From Streptomyces flaveolus (GTDB lineage Bacteria > Actinomycetota > Actinomycetes > Streptomycetales > Streptomycetaceae), in NCBI RefSeq assembly GCF_014648815.1, contig NZ_BMRV01000006.1, positions 186,001 through 250,000 of the forward strand: a DNA stretch of 64,000 nt, written 5' to 3'. Each line of letters opens with the position of its first letter. Within the stretch, counting starts at the first letter, position 1. This document shows positions 28,594-36,261 of this stretch, piece by piece. A program made the position numbers and the translations under genes. The notes below the pieces were generated by a model. It ran no database searches. It was given only the letters and a program-made list of their open reading frames with translations, and was not told where the DNA came from.

Positions 28594-29205
28594 CTAGGCC
28601 GCGGGGGCGTGGTCGGTCAGGTGGCCGAGGTCGTTCCAGGATTCGATGGCCGGGTCGCCGTAGGCCCAGCCCAGGATCGACAGTGAGGTCGGGTTCAGGC
28701 GGATGCGGGACGCGAAGTCCAGGGGCAGGCCCAGCCAGCGGGCGCCGATCGACCGCAGGATGTGTCCGTGGGCGAAGACCAGGACGTCGCGGTCGGCCTC
28801 CCGCGCCCACGCGACCACCTCGTCCGCGCGCGCGGTGACGTCGGCCAGGCTCTCGCCCTCCGGGACCCCGTCCCGCCAGATCAGCCAGCCGGGCCTGACC
28901 GCCTGGATCTCGTCCGGCGTCATGCCCTCGTACGCCCCGTAGTCCCACTCCATGAGCGTGTCCCAGGTGCGGGCGCGCTCGCCGAAGCCGGCGATCTCGC
29001 AGGTCTCGTGGGCCCGGGACAGGGGGCTGGTGCGCACCTCGACGCCGGGCAGGCCGTCCAGGGGCGCCCGGTGCAGCCGCTCGCCGAGCAGCCTGGCGCC
29101 GCGCCGGCCCTCCTCCAGGAGCGGCACGTCGGTCCTGCCGGTGTGCTTGCCGGACAGCGACCACTCGGTCTGTCCGTGCCGGGCCAGCAGGATGCGCGGT
29201 GCCAT
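28594..29205 (-). CDS. Histidine phosphatase (phosphoglycerate-mutase superfamily)
   Basis: A 203-aa cytoplasmic enzyme. The catalytic RHG motif is at residues 9-11 ([25 protein letters not shown]), and the second His is in [15 protein letters not shown]. The acid Glu lies in the ...[12 protein letters not shown] segment. The family covers phosphoglycerate mutases, cobalamin alpha-ribazole phosphatases and broad phosphatases; nothing here narrows the substrate. GGAAAGG precedes ATG 29205. Confidence 0.88.
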   Translation of the reverse strand: MAPRILLARHGQTEWSLSGKHTGRTDVPLLEEGRRGARLLGERLHRAPLDGLPGVEVRTSPLSRAHETCEIAGFGERARTWDTLMEWDYGAYEGMTPDEIQAVRPGWLIWRDGVPEGESLADVTARADEVVAWAREADRDVLVFAHGHILRSIGARWLGLPLDFASRIRLNPTSLSILGWAYGDPAIESWNDLGHLTDHAPAA

Positions 29206-29399
29206 GAAGGGGCCTTTCCGGGACGAAGGTCGGAGGGGACCCCACCATCATCGCGCACGCCGTACCCGGGCAACCCGGGGGGACATCCCGGCGTCTATCA
29301 GGGCCGGGGGCCGCTCCACGGGGAGGGCCCCCGGACGCCGTAGAGTGGCACGCCCGGCGCCGTCGGGCACGCGCGAGAAGAAGGGGGAGGGCGATCGGA

Positions 29400-30353
29400 T
29401 TGCCGCACACCGAGACACCGGGCACCGAGGCGGCCCCTCAGACTCGGCTTCGCTGGTGGACCGAGCTCCCGCTGATCGTCCTCGTGTACGCCTGCTACTC
29501 CGCGGGCCGCCTCCTGGTGCGCGGTGACGTCTCGGACGCCGTGGACCACGGGCTGGCGCTCCTGCACATCGAGAAGGTGCTCTTCCTCAACGCCGAGCAC
29601 CCGCTCAACCGTCTCTTCACCCGCGAACCGTGGCTCGGCGTCCCGGCCGACTTCTGGTACGCGTCGCTGCACTACGTCGTCACCCCGGCGATCCTGGTCT
29701 GGCTGTTCCGTTCCCGCGCCGTGCGGTACCGGGCCGCCCGCACCTGGCTGATGACGTCCACGTTCATCGGGCTGATCGGCTTCACGCTGCTGCCGACCTG
29801 CCCGCCCCGGCTGCTGGACGCGAGCCACGGGTTCGTCGACACGATGGCCCACTACAGCTCGTACGGCTGGTGGGGCGGCGAGGCGAGCGCGCCGCGCGGT
29901 CTGGGCGGGATGACCAACCAGTACGCGGCCATGCCGAGCCTGCACGTGGGCTGGGCGCTGTGGTGCGGCGTGATCCTGTGGCGCCACGGCGGCACGCGCA
30001 CGGCGAAGGTGGCCGGTGTCGTCTACCCGCTGGTGACGACGATCGTGGTGATGGGCACCGCGAACCACTACTTCCTCGACGCGGTGGCGGGCGCCGCCGT
30101 GATGGGCGCGGGATTCCTGCTGGCGCCGTTCGTGATGCGGGTCGCCGACCGCGCGCGGACCCGGATCACCGCCCGGTTCGCTTCCACCCCGCAGGGCTCC
30201 GGCGACGCTGATTCCCCCATTGTCAGTGGCGGATGCCAGACTTCCGCGGGTGAGCGATTTCCACGGCAGCGCGAGCAGCGGCTCGAAGCGGGAGCCGAGC
30301 CGGACGCCTCCTCCACGGACGCGGGGGACGAGACTCCGGCACCGGCTCGCTGA
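29400..30353 (+). CDS. PAP2/AUR1-like membrane phosphatase
   Basis: A 317-aa integral membrane protein of the PAP2 superfamily. The phosphatase signatures are CPPRLLD, PSLHVGWAL and NHYFLDAVAG. About six hydrophobic segments surround them, followed by a hydrophilic C-terminal tail (about 255-317). The start is a TTG at 29400 with GGGGGAGG 9 nt upstream. The family dephosphorylates or transfers lipid-linked phosphates such as phosphatidate or inositol-phosphoryl groups. Its last 104 bp overlap the start of the following nuclease operon, including that operon's promoter, so the two are probably separately controlled. Confidence 0.82.
   Translation: MPHTETPGTEAAPQTRLRWWTELPLIVLVYACYSAGRLLVRGDVSDAVDHGLALLHIEKVLFLNAEHPLNRLFTREPWLGVPADFWYASLHYVVTPAILVWLFRSRAVRYRAARTWLMTSTFIGLIGFTLLPTCPPRLLDASHGFVDTMAHYSSYGWWGGEASAPRGLGGMTNQYAAMPSLHVGWALWCGVILWRHGGTRTAKVAGVVYPLVTTIVVMGTANHYFLDAVAGAAVMGAGFLLAPFVMRVADRARTRITARFASTPQGSGDADSPIVSGGCQTSAGERFPRQREQRLEAGAEPDASSTDAGDETPAPAR
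30220..30242 (+). promoter_or_regulatory. DNA-damage-type (RecA-NDp / PafBC-like) promoter
   Basis: TTGTCAGTGGC (30220-30230), N6, then CAGACT (30237-30242) fits the SOS-independent actinobacterial DNA-damage promoter TTGTCRGTG-N8-TANNNT. The only mismatch is the first base of the -10. The expected start site, about 7 nt past the -10, is 30249-30250, which is exactly the GTG start codon of the nuclease gene. The transcript would then be leaderless. Confidence 0.75.
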
Positions 30354-31452
30354 GCTGCGCGGTCCCGACGTCCCCGCGAAGGCGCTGGACGCGCGGGCCC
30401 TGGCCGCCCTCGCGGCCAACCCGGGGTGCAGGCGGCGCGCGATCCTGGACGGCGCCGGGGTGGACAAGGGCTCGCTGGCGAGCGCGCTCGGTTCGCCGTC
30501 GGTCTTCGGCCAGTCGCAGTTCGCGTTCACCCGGGGCAACGCCTTCGAGGCGCGGGTCAAGGCGGACGGCGGCGCCGAACTGCTGCGGCTCGTGCACGAG
30601 AAGCTGGACGGGGGCGCCGAGCCGCCCGCCGGGGCACGGACGCCCGACCTGTCGGCGACCGGCCCCGAGGGCCGCGCCGCGCGCACCTCGCTGGCGCTGC
30701 GGGAGGCGACCCGGGCGTCCGGCGCCTGGACGCTCCTGGACCACCCGATGCTGGCGCTCGACGTCGCCGGCTCCCCCGCCTTCCTGGAGCCGGACGCGGT
30801 GGTGGTCCACCCGGACGGCACCTGGACGGTCATCGAGATCAAGTCCTTCCCGATGCTGGACGGCTCCGCGGACCCGGCGAAGGTGGGCGCCGCCGCCCGG
30901 CAGGCCGCGGTGTACGTGCTCGCGCTGGAGGAGGTCGCCGCCCGCCTGGACCCCGCACCGCGCGTGCGGCACCGGATCCTCCTGGTCTGCCCCAAGGACT
31001 TCTCCAACCTGCCCACCGCGTCCGCCGTCGACGTGCGCAAGCAGCGCGCGGTGACCGGCCGCCAGCTGGCTCGCCTCACCCGTATCGAGGAGATCGCCGA
31101 CACGCTCCCCGAGGGCGTCTGCTTCTCCCCCGGGCTGCCGGCCGACGAGCTGACGGCCGCGGTCGAGGCGGTCCCGGCGACGTACGCGCCCGAGTGCCTG
31201 TCCGCGTGCGAGCTGGCCTTCCACTGCCGTGCCCGGTCCCGTGAGGCAGGCGCGGTGACCTCGCTGGGCCGCCCGGTGCGGGCCGAGCTCGGCGGGCTGT
31301 CGACGGTGGACGACGTGCTGGCGGCGGCGCGCGGGGAGGCCGGCGACCCGGACGACCCGGCGGTGGCCGCGCTGCGCCGGGCGGCCGAACTGCGGGCCGA
31401 GGCGCTGGCGTCGGTGGGCGGCGGGACCGGCGAGGTGGCCGCGTGTCGCTGA
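30250..31452 (+). CDS. Cas4/RecB-like Fe-S nuclease of a split Dna2-type system
   Basis: A protein of about 400 aa with the complete signature of the PD-(D/E)XK Fe-S nucleases (Cas4, AddB, Dna2). One Cys precedes the domain (Cys60 in NPGCRRRAIL), then RGNAFEARV (about 95-103). The core has Asp182 in EPDAVVV and Glu196-Ile-Lys198 in VIEIKSF, followed by the RecB-family QxxxY motif (Gln218-Tyr222). Three Cys close the domain (Cys316, Cys320 and Cys326 in ECLSACELAFHC). It should be a 4Fe-4S exonuclease acting on single-stranded or flapped DNA. The frame opens earlier (TTG 30220), but GTG 30250 matches the predicted transcription start. It overlaps the next gene by 10 bp. Confidence 0.85.
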   Translation: MSDFHGSASSGSKREPSRTPPPRTRGTRLRHRLAELRGPDVPAKALDARALAALAANPGCRRRAILDGAGVDKGSLASALGSPSVFGQSQFAFTRGNAFEARVKADGGAELLRLVHEKLDGGAEPPAGARTPDLSATGPEGRAARTSLALREATRASGAWTLLDHPMLALDVAGSPAFLEPDAVVVHPDGTWTVIEIKSFPMLDGSADPAKVGAAARQAAVYVLALEEVAARLDPAPRVRHRILLVCPKDFSNLPTASAVDVRKQRAVTGRQLARLTRIEEIADTLPEGVCFSPGLPADELTAAVEAVPATYAPECLSACELAFHCRARSREAGAVTSLGRPVRAELGGLSTVDDVLAAARGEAGDPDDPAVAALRRAAELRAEALASVGGGTGEVAACR

Positions 31453-33050
31453 TCACCACGCTCGCCCGGCTCGAGGCGGTGCGCAGCGGCCGTGCGCAGC
31501 CCGCCGCCACCGTCCGGCACCGGCACCTGTCCGACCGCCCCCTCGTCTTCGTACCGCTGATCACCGCGGGTGAGGCGGGCGCCCCGCTGGGCGCGCTGGT
31601 CGGCACCGACCGGGAGGCGCCGCACCTGCTGGTCGTGCCGCAGCCCCGCGACCGCGACCTGCGCTTCGCGTTCCTGGCCGAGCTGGCCGGCATCGTGCTG
31701 CCGCACGTCGAGGCGTACGCCGACAGCGTCGAGGCCGCCGAGCGCACCGAGACCGACCCGGAGACCGGCAAGCGGGTCAAGGTCGAGGTCGACCTGTGCG
31801 CGGACGCGGCGCAGCTGATCGTGCCGAGCCGCGCCGGCATCGACTTCGTACGGCTGCTCGGCCGGTCCATGCGCTTTCGGCGCACGGCGGAGCAGGACCC
31901 GGAGACGCCGCATCCCGCGCCGCCGAGGGTGCCGCTGCTGGGCCGGTGGCTGACCCACTACGGCGAGCGGGCGCGGGTGCCCGGCTCCTCCCTCCTCCTC
32001 GCCATGACCGACCTGCTGGGCCGGCACTGGGCGACCGGGCAGTCGAGCCTGGAGGACCAGCACCTGGGGGCGCTGCTCGCGTGGATCGCCCCGCCCGACG
32101 AGTGGCCGACCGGCGCCGAGGCCGCGCGCCACGCCGAACTCGCCCGTGACGCCGACGGCCAGCTGCGGTGCCCGCCCGCGGGCCCGGCGACCGACCCGGC
32201 CTTCGACAACAAGCTGCTCGCGCCCGCCATCGAGCGCTACGACCGCGCCCGTACCGCGCTCGCCGCCGCCGAGGACGGGCTGGAGGCCGACGACCGGCTG
32301 GGCGCGCTGACCGCCGCCGAGCGGGAGATCCGCGATCTGGTGGAGAGCCGTACCCGGCCCACCTGGGACGCGGTGTGGCGGGGCCTGGACCTGCTGCGGG
32401 AGCTGCCCGCCGGGGCGCACGTCGAGGACCGGTGGACGCGGGACCGCTGGTCGTTCACCTCGCACCGCGACCGCGTCCTCGCCGGTGAGCCCCCGCAGCC
32501 GCGCCGGGACGACGCGGTCACGGCGGCGAACAAGCTCGCCACGCGCGAGCGCGAGCAGGCCCGGCTGGAGGCGCAGGAGGCGCTGGACGATCCGCTGGTG
32601 ATGGCCGGGCGGCGGCTGGCCGGGGAGGCGTTCGCGGGCGAGGTCGTGGACGTGGTCATGGCGTACAGCGAGAGCAAGCGGCCCAGTCCGCGCCCGCTGG
32701 TCACGGTCCGCACGGACGACCGGCCGCACCTGGGCGAGCGGATGAAGGTGTACCGGTCGCTGGGCGGCAAGCCGCAGGCGGCGGAGTACGTCGGGCCGGC
32801 GGGACCGGACGAGGAGGGCGTGCTGGTGCTGCGCATCGTCGACAAGATGGGCCGCGGCAAGGAGCCCGAGGCCGGGTCGGTGCCGGAGAAGGGCGACCTG
32901 GTCTGCTTCACCCTCTTCGAGCACGAGCAGCGGGGCGGGGCGAAGCTGCCCGACCCGGAGCAGACCCCGTGGACGCACGGCGGGCCGCCCGGTGAGTCGG
33001 CCACCGTACCGGAGCCCGCCGACGCCCAGACCGCGGAGGACGTCCTGTGA
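31443..33050 (+). CDS. Uncharacterised middle protein of the nuclease-helicase operon
   Basis: A 535-aa protein of no family I recognise. The N-terminal half is mixed alpha/beta (VFVPLITAG, LLVVPQPRDRDLRFAFLAELAGIVLPH). A charged helical segment occupies about 270-370 (ERYDRARTALAAAEDGLEADD; TREREQARLEAQEAL). The last third is beta-rich (about 380-500: GEVVDVVMAYSESKR, PLVTVRTDD, VLVLRIVDKMGRG, KGDLVCFTLFE) and could be a beta-barrel. In Dna2/Upf1 proteins a beta-barrel lies between the nuclease and motif I of the helicase, the same place this gene occupies in the operon. GTG 31443 overlaps the nuclease stop, and the TGA overlaps the helicase GTG. Confidence 0.75.
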   Translation: MSLITTLARLEAVRSGRAQPAATVRHRHLSDRPLVFVPLITAGEAGAPLGALVGTDREAPHLLVVPQPRDRDLRFAFLAELAGIVLPHVEAYADSVEAAERTETDPETGKRVKVEVDLCADAAQLIVPSRAGIDFVRLLGRSMRFRRTAEQDPETPHPAPPRVPLLGRWLTHYGERARVPGSSLLLAMTDLLGRHWATGQSSLEDQHLGALLAWIAPPDEWPTGAEAARHAELARDADGQLRCPPAGPATDPAFDNKLLAPAIERYDRARTALAAAEDGLEADDRLGALTAAEREIRDLVESRTRPTWDAVWRGLDLLRELPAGAHVEDRWTRDRWSFTSHRDRVLAGEPPQPRRDDAVTAANKLATREREQARLEAQEALDDPLVMAGRRLAGEAFAGEVVDVVMAYSESKRPSPRPLVTVRTDDRPHLGERMKVYRSLGGKPQAAEYVGPAGPDEEGVLVLRIVDKMGRGKEPEAGSVPEKGDLVCFTLFEHEQRGGAKLPDPEQTPWTHGGPPGESATVPEPADAQTAEDVL

Positions 33051-34408
33051 CCGCCGAGGCCACCACCGCCCCCGTCGGGGCCGCCTTCGACCCGGGTGCG
33101 GAGGCCGCCCGTGCCACCGCGGCGATCCTTCACGACACCCTGCACGGCACGGAGCGCGGTGTCGTCGTGGACTCCCCGCCCGGCGCCGGCAAGTCGACGC
33201 TCGTGGTGCGGGCGGCGCTGGAGCTGGCCGAGGCCGGACGCCCGCTGATGGTGGTCGCGCAGACCAACGCCCAGGTGGACGACCTGGTGCTGCGGCTCGC
33301 CGAGAAGAACCCGGATCTTCCGGTGGGCCGCCTGCACAGCAGCGACGCCGATCCGTACGACAAGGCGCTCGACGATCTGGCGAACGTCCGCAAGTCGGCG
33401 AAGGCCGCGGATCTCGCAGGGCAGGCGGTGGTCCTGTCGACCGCCGCGAAGTGGGCGCACGTCACGGTGGACGAGCCGTGGCGGCACGCGATCGTGGACG
33501 AGGCGTACCAGATGCGTTCCGACTCGCTGCTGGCCGTGGCCGGGCTGTTCGAGCGGGCGCTGTTCGTGGGCGACCCCGGTCAGCTGGACCCGTTCGCGAC
33601 GGTGGGCAGCGAGCAGTGGGCGGGGCTGTCGTACGACCCGTCGGCCTCGGCGGTGACGACACTGCTCGCCCACAATCCCGGCCTGCCGCAGCACCGGCTG
33701 CCGGTGTCGTGGCGGCTCCCGGCGTCGGCGGCGCCGCTGGTGTCGGCGGCGTTCTACCCCTACACGCCGTTCCGCAGCGGGACGGGCCACGGCGACCGGC
33801 GGCTGGCCTTCGCGGTGCCGTCGGACGGTTCGGGGCCCGACCGGGTCATCGACGAGGCCGCCGCCTCGGGCTGGGGGCTGCTGGAGCTGCCGGCCCGGCA
33901 CACGCCGCGCACGGACCCGGAGGCGGTGCGGGCGGTGGCGGCGGTGGTGCGCCGGCTGCTCGACCGCGGGGGCGCGGCGGTGTCCGAGCGCTCCCCGGAC
34001 CCGGCCCCGCTGACCGCCGGCCGCATCGCCGTGGGCACCGCGCACCGGGACCAGGCGGCGGCGGTCCGGGCGGCGCTGGCCGAGCTGGGGGTGCGGGACG
34101 TGACGGTGGACACGGCGAACCGGCTCCAGGGCCGGGAGTACGACGTGACGGTCGTCCTGCACCCGCTCTCCGGCCGACCCGACGCGACCGCCTTCCACCT
34201 GGAGACGGGCCGCCTGTGCGTCCTGGCCTCCCGGCACCGGCACGCGTGCATCGTGGTGTGCCGCGAGGGGGTGGACGCCCTGCTGGACGACTACCCGTCG
34301 ACGGAGCCGGTCCAGCTGGGAACGCTGGTGAAGTTCCCGGACGGCTGGGAGGCGAACCACGCCGTCCTCGCCCACCTCGCGGAACACCGCGTGCCCTGGC
34401 GACCCTGA
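33047..34408 (+). CDS. Compact SF1 (Upf1/Dna2-like) helicase
   Basis: A 453-aa ATP-dependent nucleic-acid motor with all SF1 motifs. Motif I is SPPGAGKST (43-51), Ia is MVVAQTNAQVDDL (68-80), II is DEAYQ (151-155), III is GDPGQL (175-180), IV is RLPVSWRLP (217-225), V is VDTANRLQGREYDVTVV (354-370) and VI is VLASRHRHACIVV (392-404). Motif II and the layout are closest to the Upf1-like SF1B branch (Upf1, Dna2, IGHMBP2). There is no nuclease domain in the chain; the nuclease is the first gene of the same operon. GTG 33047 is coupled to the previous gene (GTGA). The final 24 codons recur downstream in a tandem repeat. Confidence 0.88.
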   Translation: MTAEATTAPVGAAFDPGAEAARATAAILHDTLHGTERGVVVDSPPGAGKSTLVVRAALELAEAGRPLMVVAQTNAQVDDLVLRLAEKNPDLPVGRLHSSDADPYDKALDDLANVRKSAKAADLAGQAVVLSTAAKWAHVTVDEPWRHAIVDEAYQMRSDSLLAVAGLFERALFVGDPGQLDPFATVGSEQWAGLSYDPSASAVTTLLAHNPGLPQHRLPVSWRLPASAAPLVSAAFYPYTPFRSGTGHGDRRLAFAVPSDGSGPDRVIDEAAASGWGLLELPARHTPRTDPEAVRAVAAVVRRLLDRGGAAVSERSPDPAPLTAGRIAVGTAHRDQAAAVRAALAELGVRDVTVDTANRLQGREYDVTVVLHPLSGRPDATAFHLETGRLCVLASRHRHACIVVCREGVDALLDDYPSTEPVQLGTLVKFPDGWEANHAVLAHLAEHRVPWRP

Positions 34409-34775
34409 CCGACCGGGCGGCCGGCCCACACCTCGCCCCGCCGGACAGAGTCCGGCACGCCGCCGGAGGCGGCCGATGGACACAGCCCGGACGGCTGGGA
34501 GGCGAACCACGCCGTCCTCGCCCACCTCGCGGAACACCGCGTGCCCTGGCGACCCTGACCGACCGGGCGGCCGGCCCACACCTCGCCCCGCCGGACGGAG
34601 TCCGGCACGCCGCCGGAGGCGGCCGATGGACACAGCCCGGACGGCTGGGAGGCGAACCACGCCGTCCTCGCCCACCTCGCGGAACACCGCGTGCCCTGGC
34701 AACCCTGACCTCCGGCCCAACGCCCCCCGGCCGGACGGAGTCCGCCACGCCGCCCGAGGCGGCCGATGGGTACAG
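34336..34775 (+). repeat. 150-bp tandem triplication of the helicase 3' end
   Basis: Copies begin CCCGGACGGCTGGGAGGCGA at 34336, 34486 and 34636. The first two are 150 bp long and nearly identical; the third is about 140 bp and more diverged. Each contains the last 23 codons and stop of the helicase (ending HRVPWRP) plus about 75 bp of flank. Only the first copy is in frame with the gene. The region 34409-34962 has no other gene. Confidence 0.92.
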
Positions 34776-34962
34776 CCCGACGACCAGTGCGACGCCCCCG
34801 CCGGACGGAGTCCCGACCGCACAGGTGTCCCGCGAGCGTCTGCGCCCTTCGTCCGGTCGAGGCCCACTTGCATGGGCGCGGGACAATGGACGGTGGCCCA
34901 CTCCACCGAGGGTGCCCCGCTCTCGGGGGCGGGTCGTTCGCGACGTACGAGAAGGAGAAGAC

Positions 34963-35334
34963 ATGGCGGAGCCCACGCCGGGTCGGAACCAACCGCGGCT
35001 GCGCCCCGCGCCCCTGCTCTTCGAGCCCGCGGAGGCGGCCGCCGATCCCGAGCACTTCTTCGACCTCGAGTCGATCGACGACCCCCGGGCGCTGCTGGAC
35101 CGTGCGACGGAGCTGACGCAGGCGTTCCGGGCCGCGGCGGACCGGGCGGTGGAGTTCCAGGCGATGGCGGCGGCACAGCTCGCGGACCCGCGGAAGTTCG
35201 ACCGGCTGACGGCCGCGGACATCGCCGACCGGGCCGAGTGGACCGAGGACTACGCCAAGAAGATGGTGGAGTTCGGGCGGGATCTGCTGCGCGGCGCCGA
35301 GGGCGGCGGCCCGGGGCACGTCGACCCGGTCTGA
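34963..35334 (+). CDS. Small helical protein, possible HTH
   Basis: A 123-aa acidic protein. A helical segment (about residues 45-75: ALLDRATELTQAFRAAADRAVEFQAMAAAQL) is followed by an HTH-like element (LTAADIADRAEWTEDYAKKMVEFGRDLL). GAAGGAGAAG lies just before ATG 34963. I know no characterised homologue. It may belong functionally with the upstream helicase operon, but a 554-bp repeat region separates them. Confidence 0.65.
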   Translation: MAEPTPGRNQPRLRPAPLLFEPAEAAADPEHFFDLESIDDPRALLDRATELTQAFRAAADRAVEFQAMAAAQLADPRKFDRLTAADIADRAEWTEDYAKKMVEFGRDLLRGAEGGGPGHVDPV

Positions 35335-35477
35335 CGGCATCACCGGGACCCGCGCGCCGGTTCGACCAGCCCGGACGCATATGCCAGACGGGCAAGATAC
35401 CGGCTCCCGCTCCCCCCTGTCCCGGTTTCCCGCAACTGAGCGGAGCGGTGCCCTCACACCCGGTAGACGTAAGGGGT

Positions 35478-36062
35478 ATGAGCAGCACACCGAATGTCTC
35501 GGACGTCACCTCGGACGGCGCCGCCTGGCTGGCCTCGGCGGGTGCCTACCCGCGCAGCACCCTCGCCCTGTGGGAGGAGCGGCCGGACGCGCCGGTCGTC
35601 CTGCCCTGCGGCTCGGCCTTCGACGTGGTGAGCGTCCCCGCGGTCTTCGGGCGCCGGATGCTGGACCGGATGTGGGACGAGGGGCCGGAGTCGGGACCCG
35701 TGGCCGAGTTCCGGGGCCGGATGCTGCTGTTCGCCGCGCCGGGCACCGCCCAGCGGCTGCCCTCCCTGCTGGAGTGGGAGGAGTGGAGCGCCCGCGGCCG
35801 GCAGGGAGGCCGTACCGTCGCCGTGCCGCCGCTGCTGTGCCACGGCGCCGGGGACGCGGTGACCGTCCCGGCCCTCACCGGCGCGTCCCCGCGTTCCGGT
35901 TCCCGCTGGCTGGTGGCCCCCGACACCCGGCTGCCGTGGCTGCCGGGCCCGGAGATCCTGCTCTGGGCGGCCGTCCGGGCGGCCCGGGCCGCGGTGCGGA
36001 TTTCAATTTTTCCTCCCGCCGACCAGGATGCTAAGGTCTACGACGTCAGCAGGCGCCGCTAG
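35478..36062 (+). CDS. Prim-Pol-like N-terminal domain protein
   Basis: A protein of about 194 aa of the type annotated in streptomycetes as a bifunctional DNA primase/polymerase N-terminal domain (WLASAGAYPRSTLALWEE, VVLPCGSAFDVVSVPAVFGRRMLDR, WLVAPDTRLPWLPGPEILLWAAVRAAR). I do not see the complete set of metal-binding acids of active Prim-Pols, so it may be a degenerate or regulatory member. AAGGGG precedes ATG 35478. The reading frame runs into the tRNA-Lys gene; its TAG stop (36060-36062) is part of the tRNA, and the tRNA promoter must lie within the coding sequence. Confidence 0.7.
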   Translation: MSSTPNVSDVTSDGAAWLASAGAYPRSTLALWEERPDAPVVLPCGSAFDVVSVPAVFGRRMLDRMWDEGPESGPVAEFRGRMLLFAAPGTAQRLPSLLEWEEWSARGRQGGRTVAVPPLLCHGAGDAVTVPALTGASPRSGSRWLVAPDTRLPWLPGPEILLWAAVRAARAAVRISIFPPADQDAKVYDVSRRR

Positions 36063-36126
36063 CTCAGTTGGTTAGAGCAGCTGACTCTTAATCAGCGGGT
36101 CCGGGGTTCGAGTCCCTGGCGGCGCA
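36053..36126 (+). tRNA. tRNA-Lys (anticodon CTT), copy 1
   Basis: Acceptor GCGCCGC pairs with GCGGCGC. The anticodon loop is CTCTTAA (CTT) and the T-arm is GGGGTTCGAGTCCC. It is identical to the copies at 57548 and 60911. The first ten bases overlap the end of the Prim-Pol-like coding sequence. CCA is not encoded. Confidence 0.97.
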
Positions 36127-36133
36127 CGTTGTC

Positions 36134-36178
36134 GATGGCGAGGCATGTTCGCGGAAAACGCGAACGGGCCTCGCCATC
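36134..36178. terminator. Terminator after tRNA-Lys copy 1
   Basis: GATGGCGAGGC (36134-36144) pairs with GCCTCGCCATC (36168-36178), enclosing an inner stem GTTCGCG/CGCGAAC with loop GAAAA. Confidence 0.85.
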
Positions 36179-36261
36179 GTTGTTCCTGCGCGGCTGCGCC
36201 GCGCGTGGTGGGGGCTTCGCCACCCACACCCCCCGGCTGCAGCGCTGCCTGCCCAGGAGGC

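Noticed and set aside
30220..30249. TTG 30220 or GTG 30226 as the nuclease start
   Set aside because: These codons lie within the predicted -35 and spacer of the damage promoter and have no ribosome site; transcription is predicted to begin at 30249-30250.
29298..32978. 1226-codon minus-strand open frame
   Set aside because: It lies antisense to the PAP2, nuclease and middle-protein genes, has His/Arg/Gly-biased composition and no domain, and is explained by GC bias in the complementary frame. The same applies to 32237-35509, 44194-48003 and 705-3746.
34336..34775. Insertion sequence or transposon remnant
   Set aside because: There are no terminal inverted repeats, no transposase and no target-site duplication. 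The units are copies of the helicase gene end.
36053..36200. Integrated mobile element at tRNA-Lys
   Set aside because: There is no integrase, excisionase or partial tRNA duplicate adjacent to any of the three tRNA-Lys genes; all three are complete genes with their own terminators.
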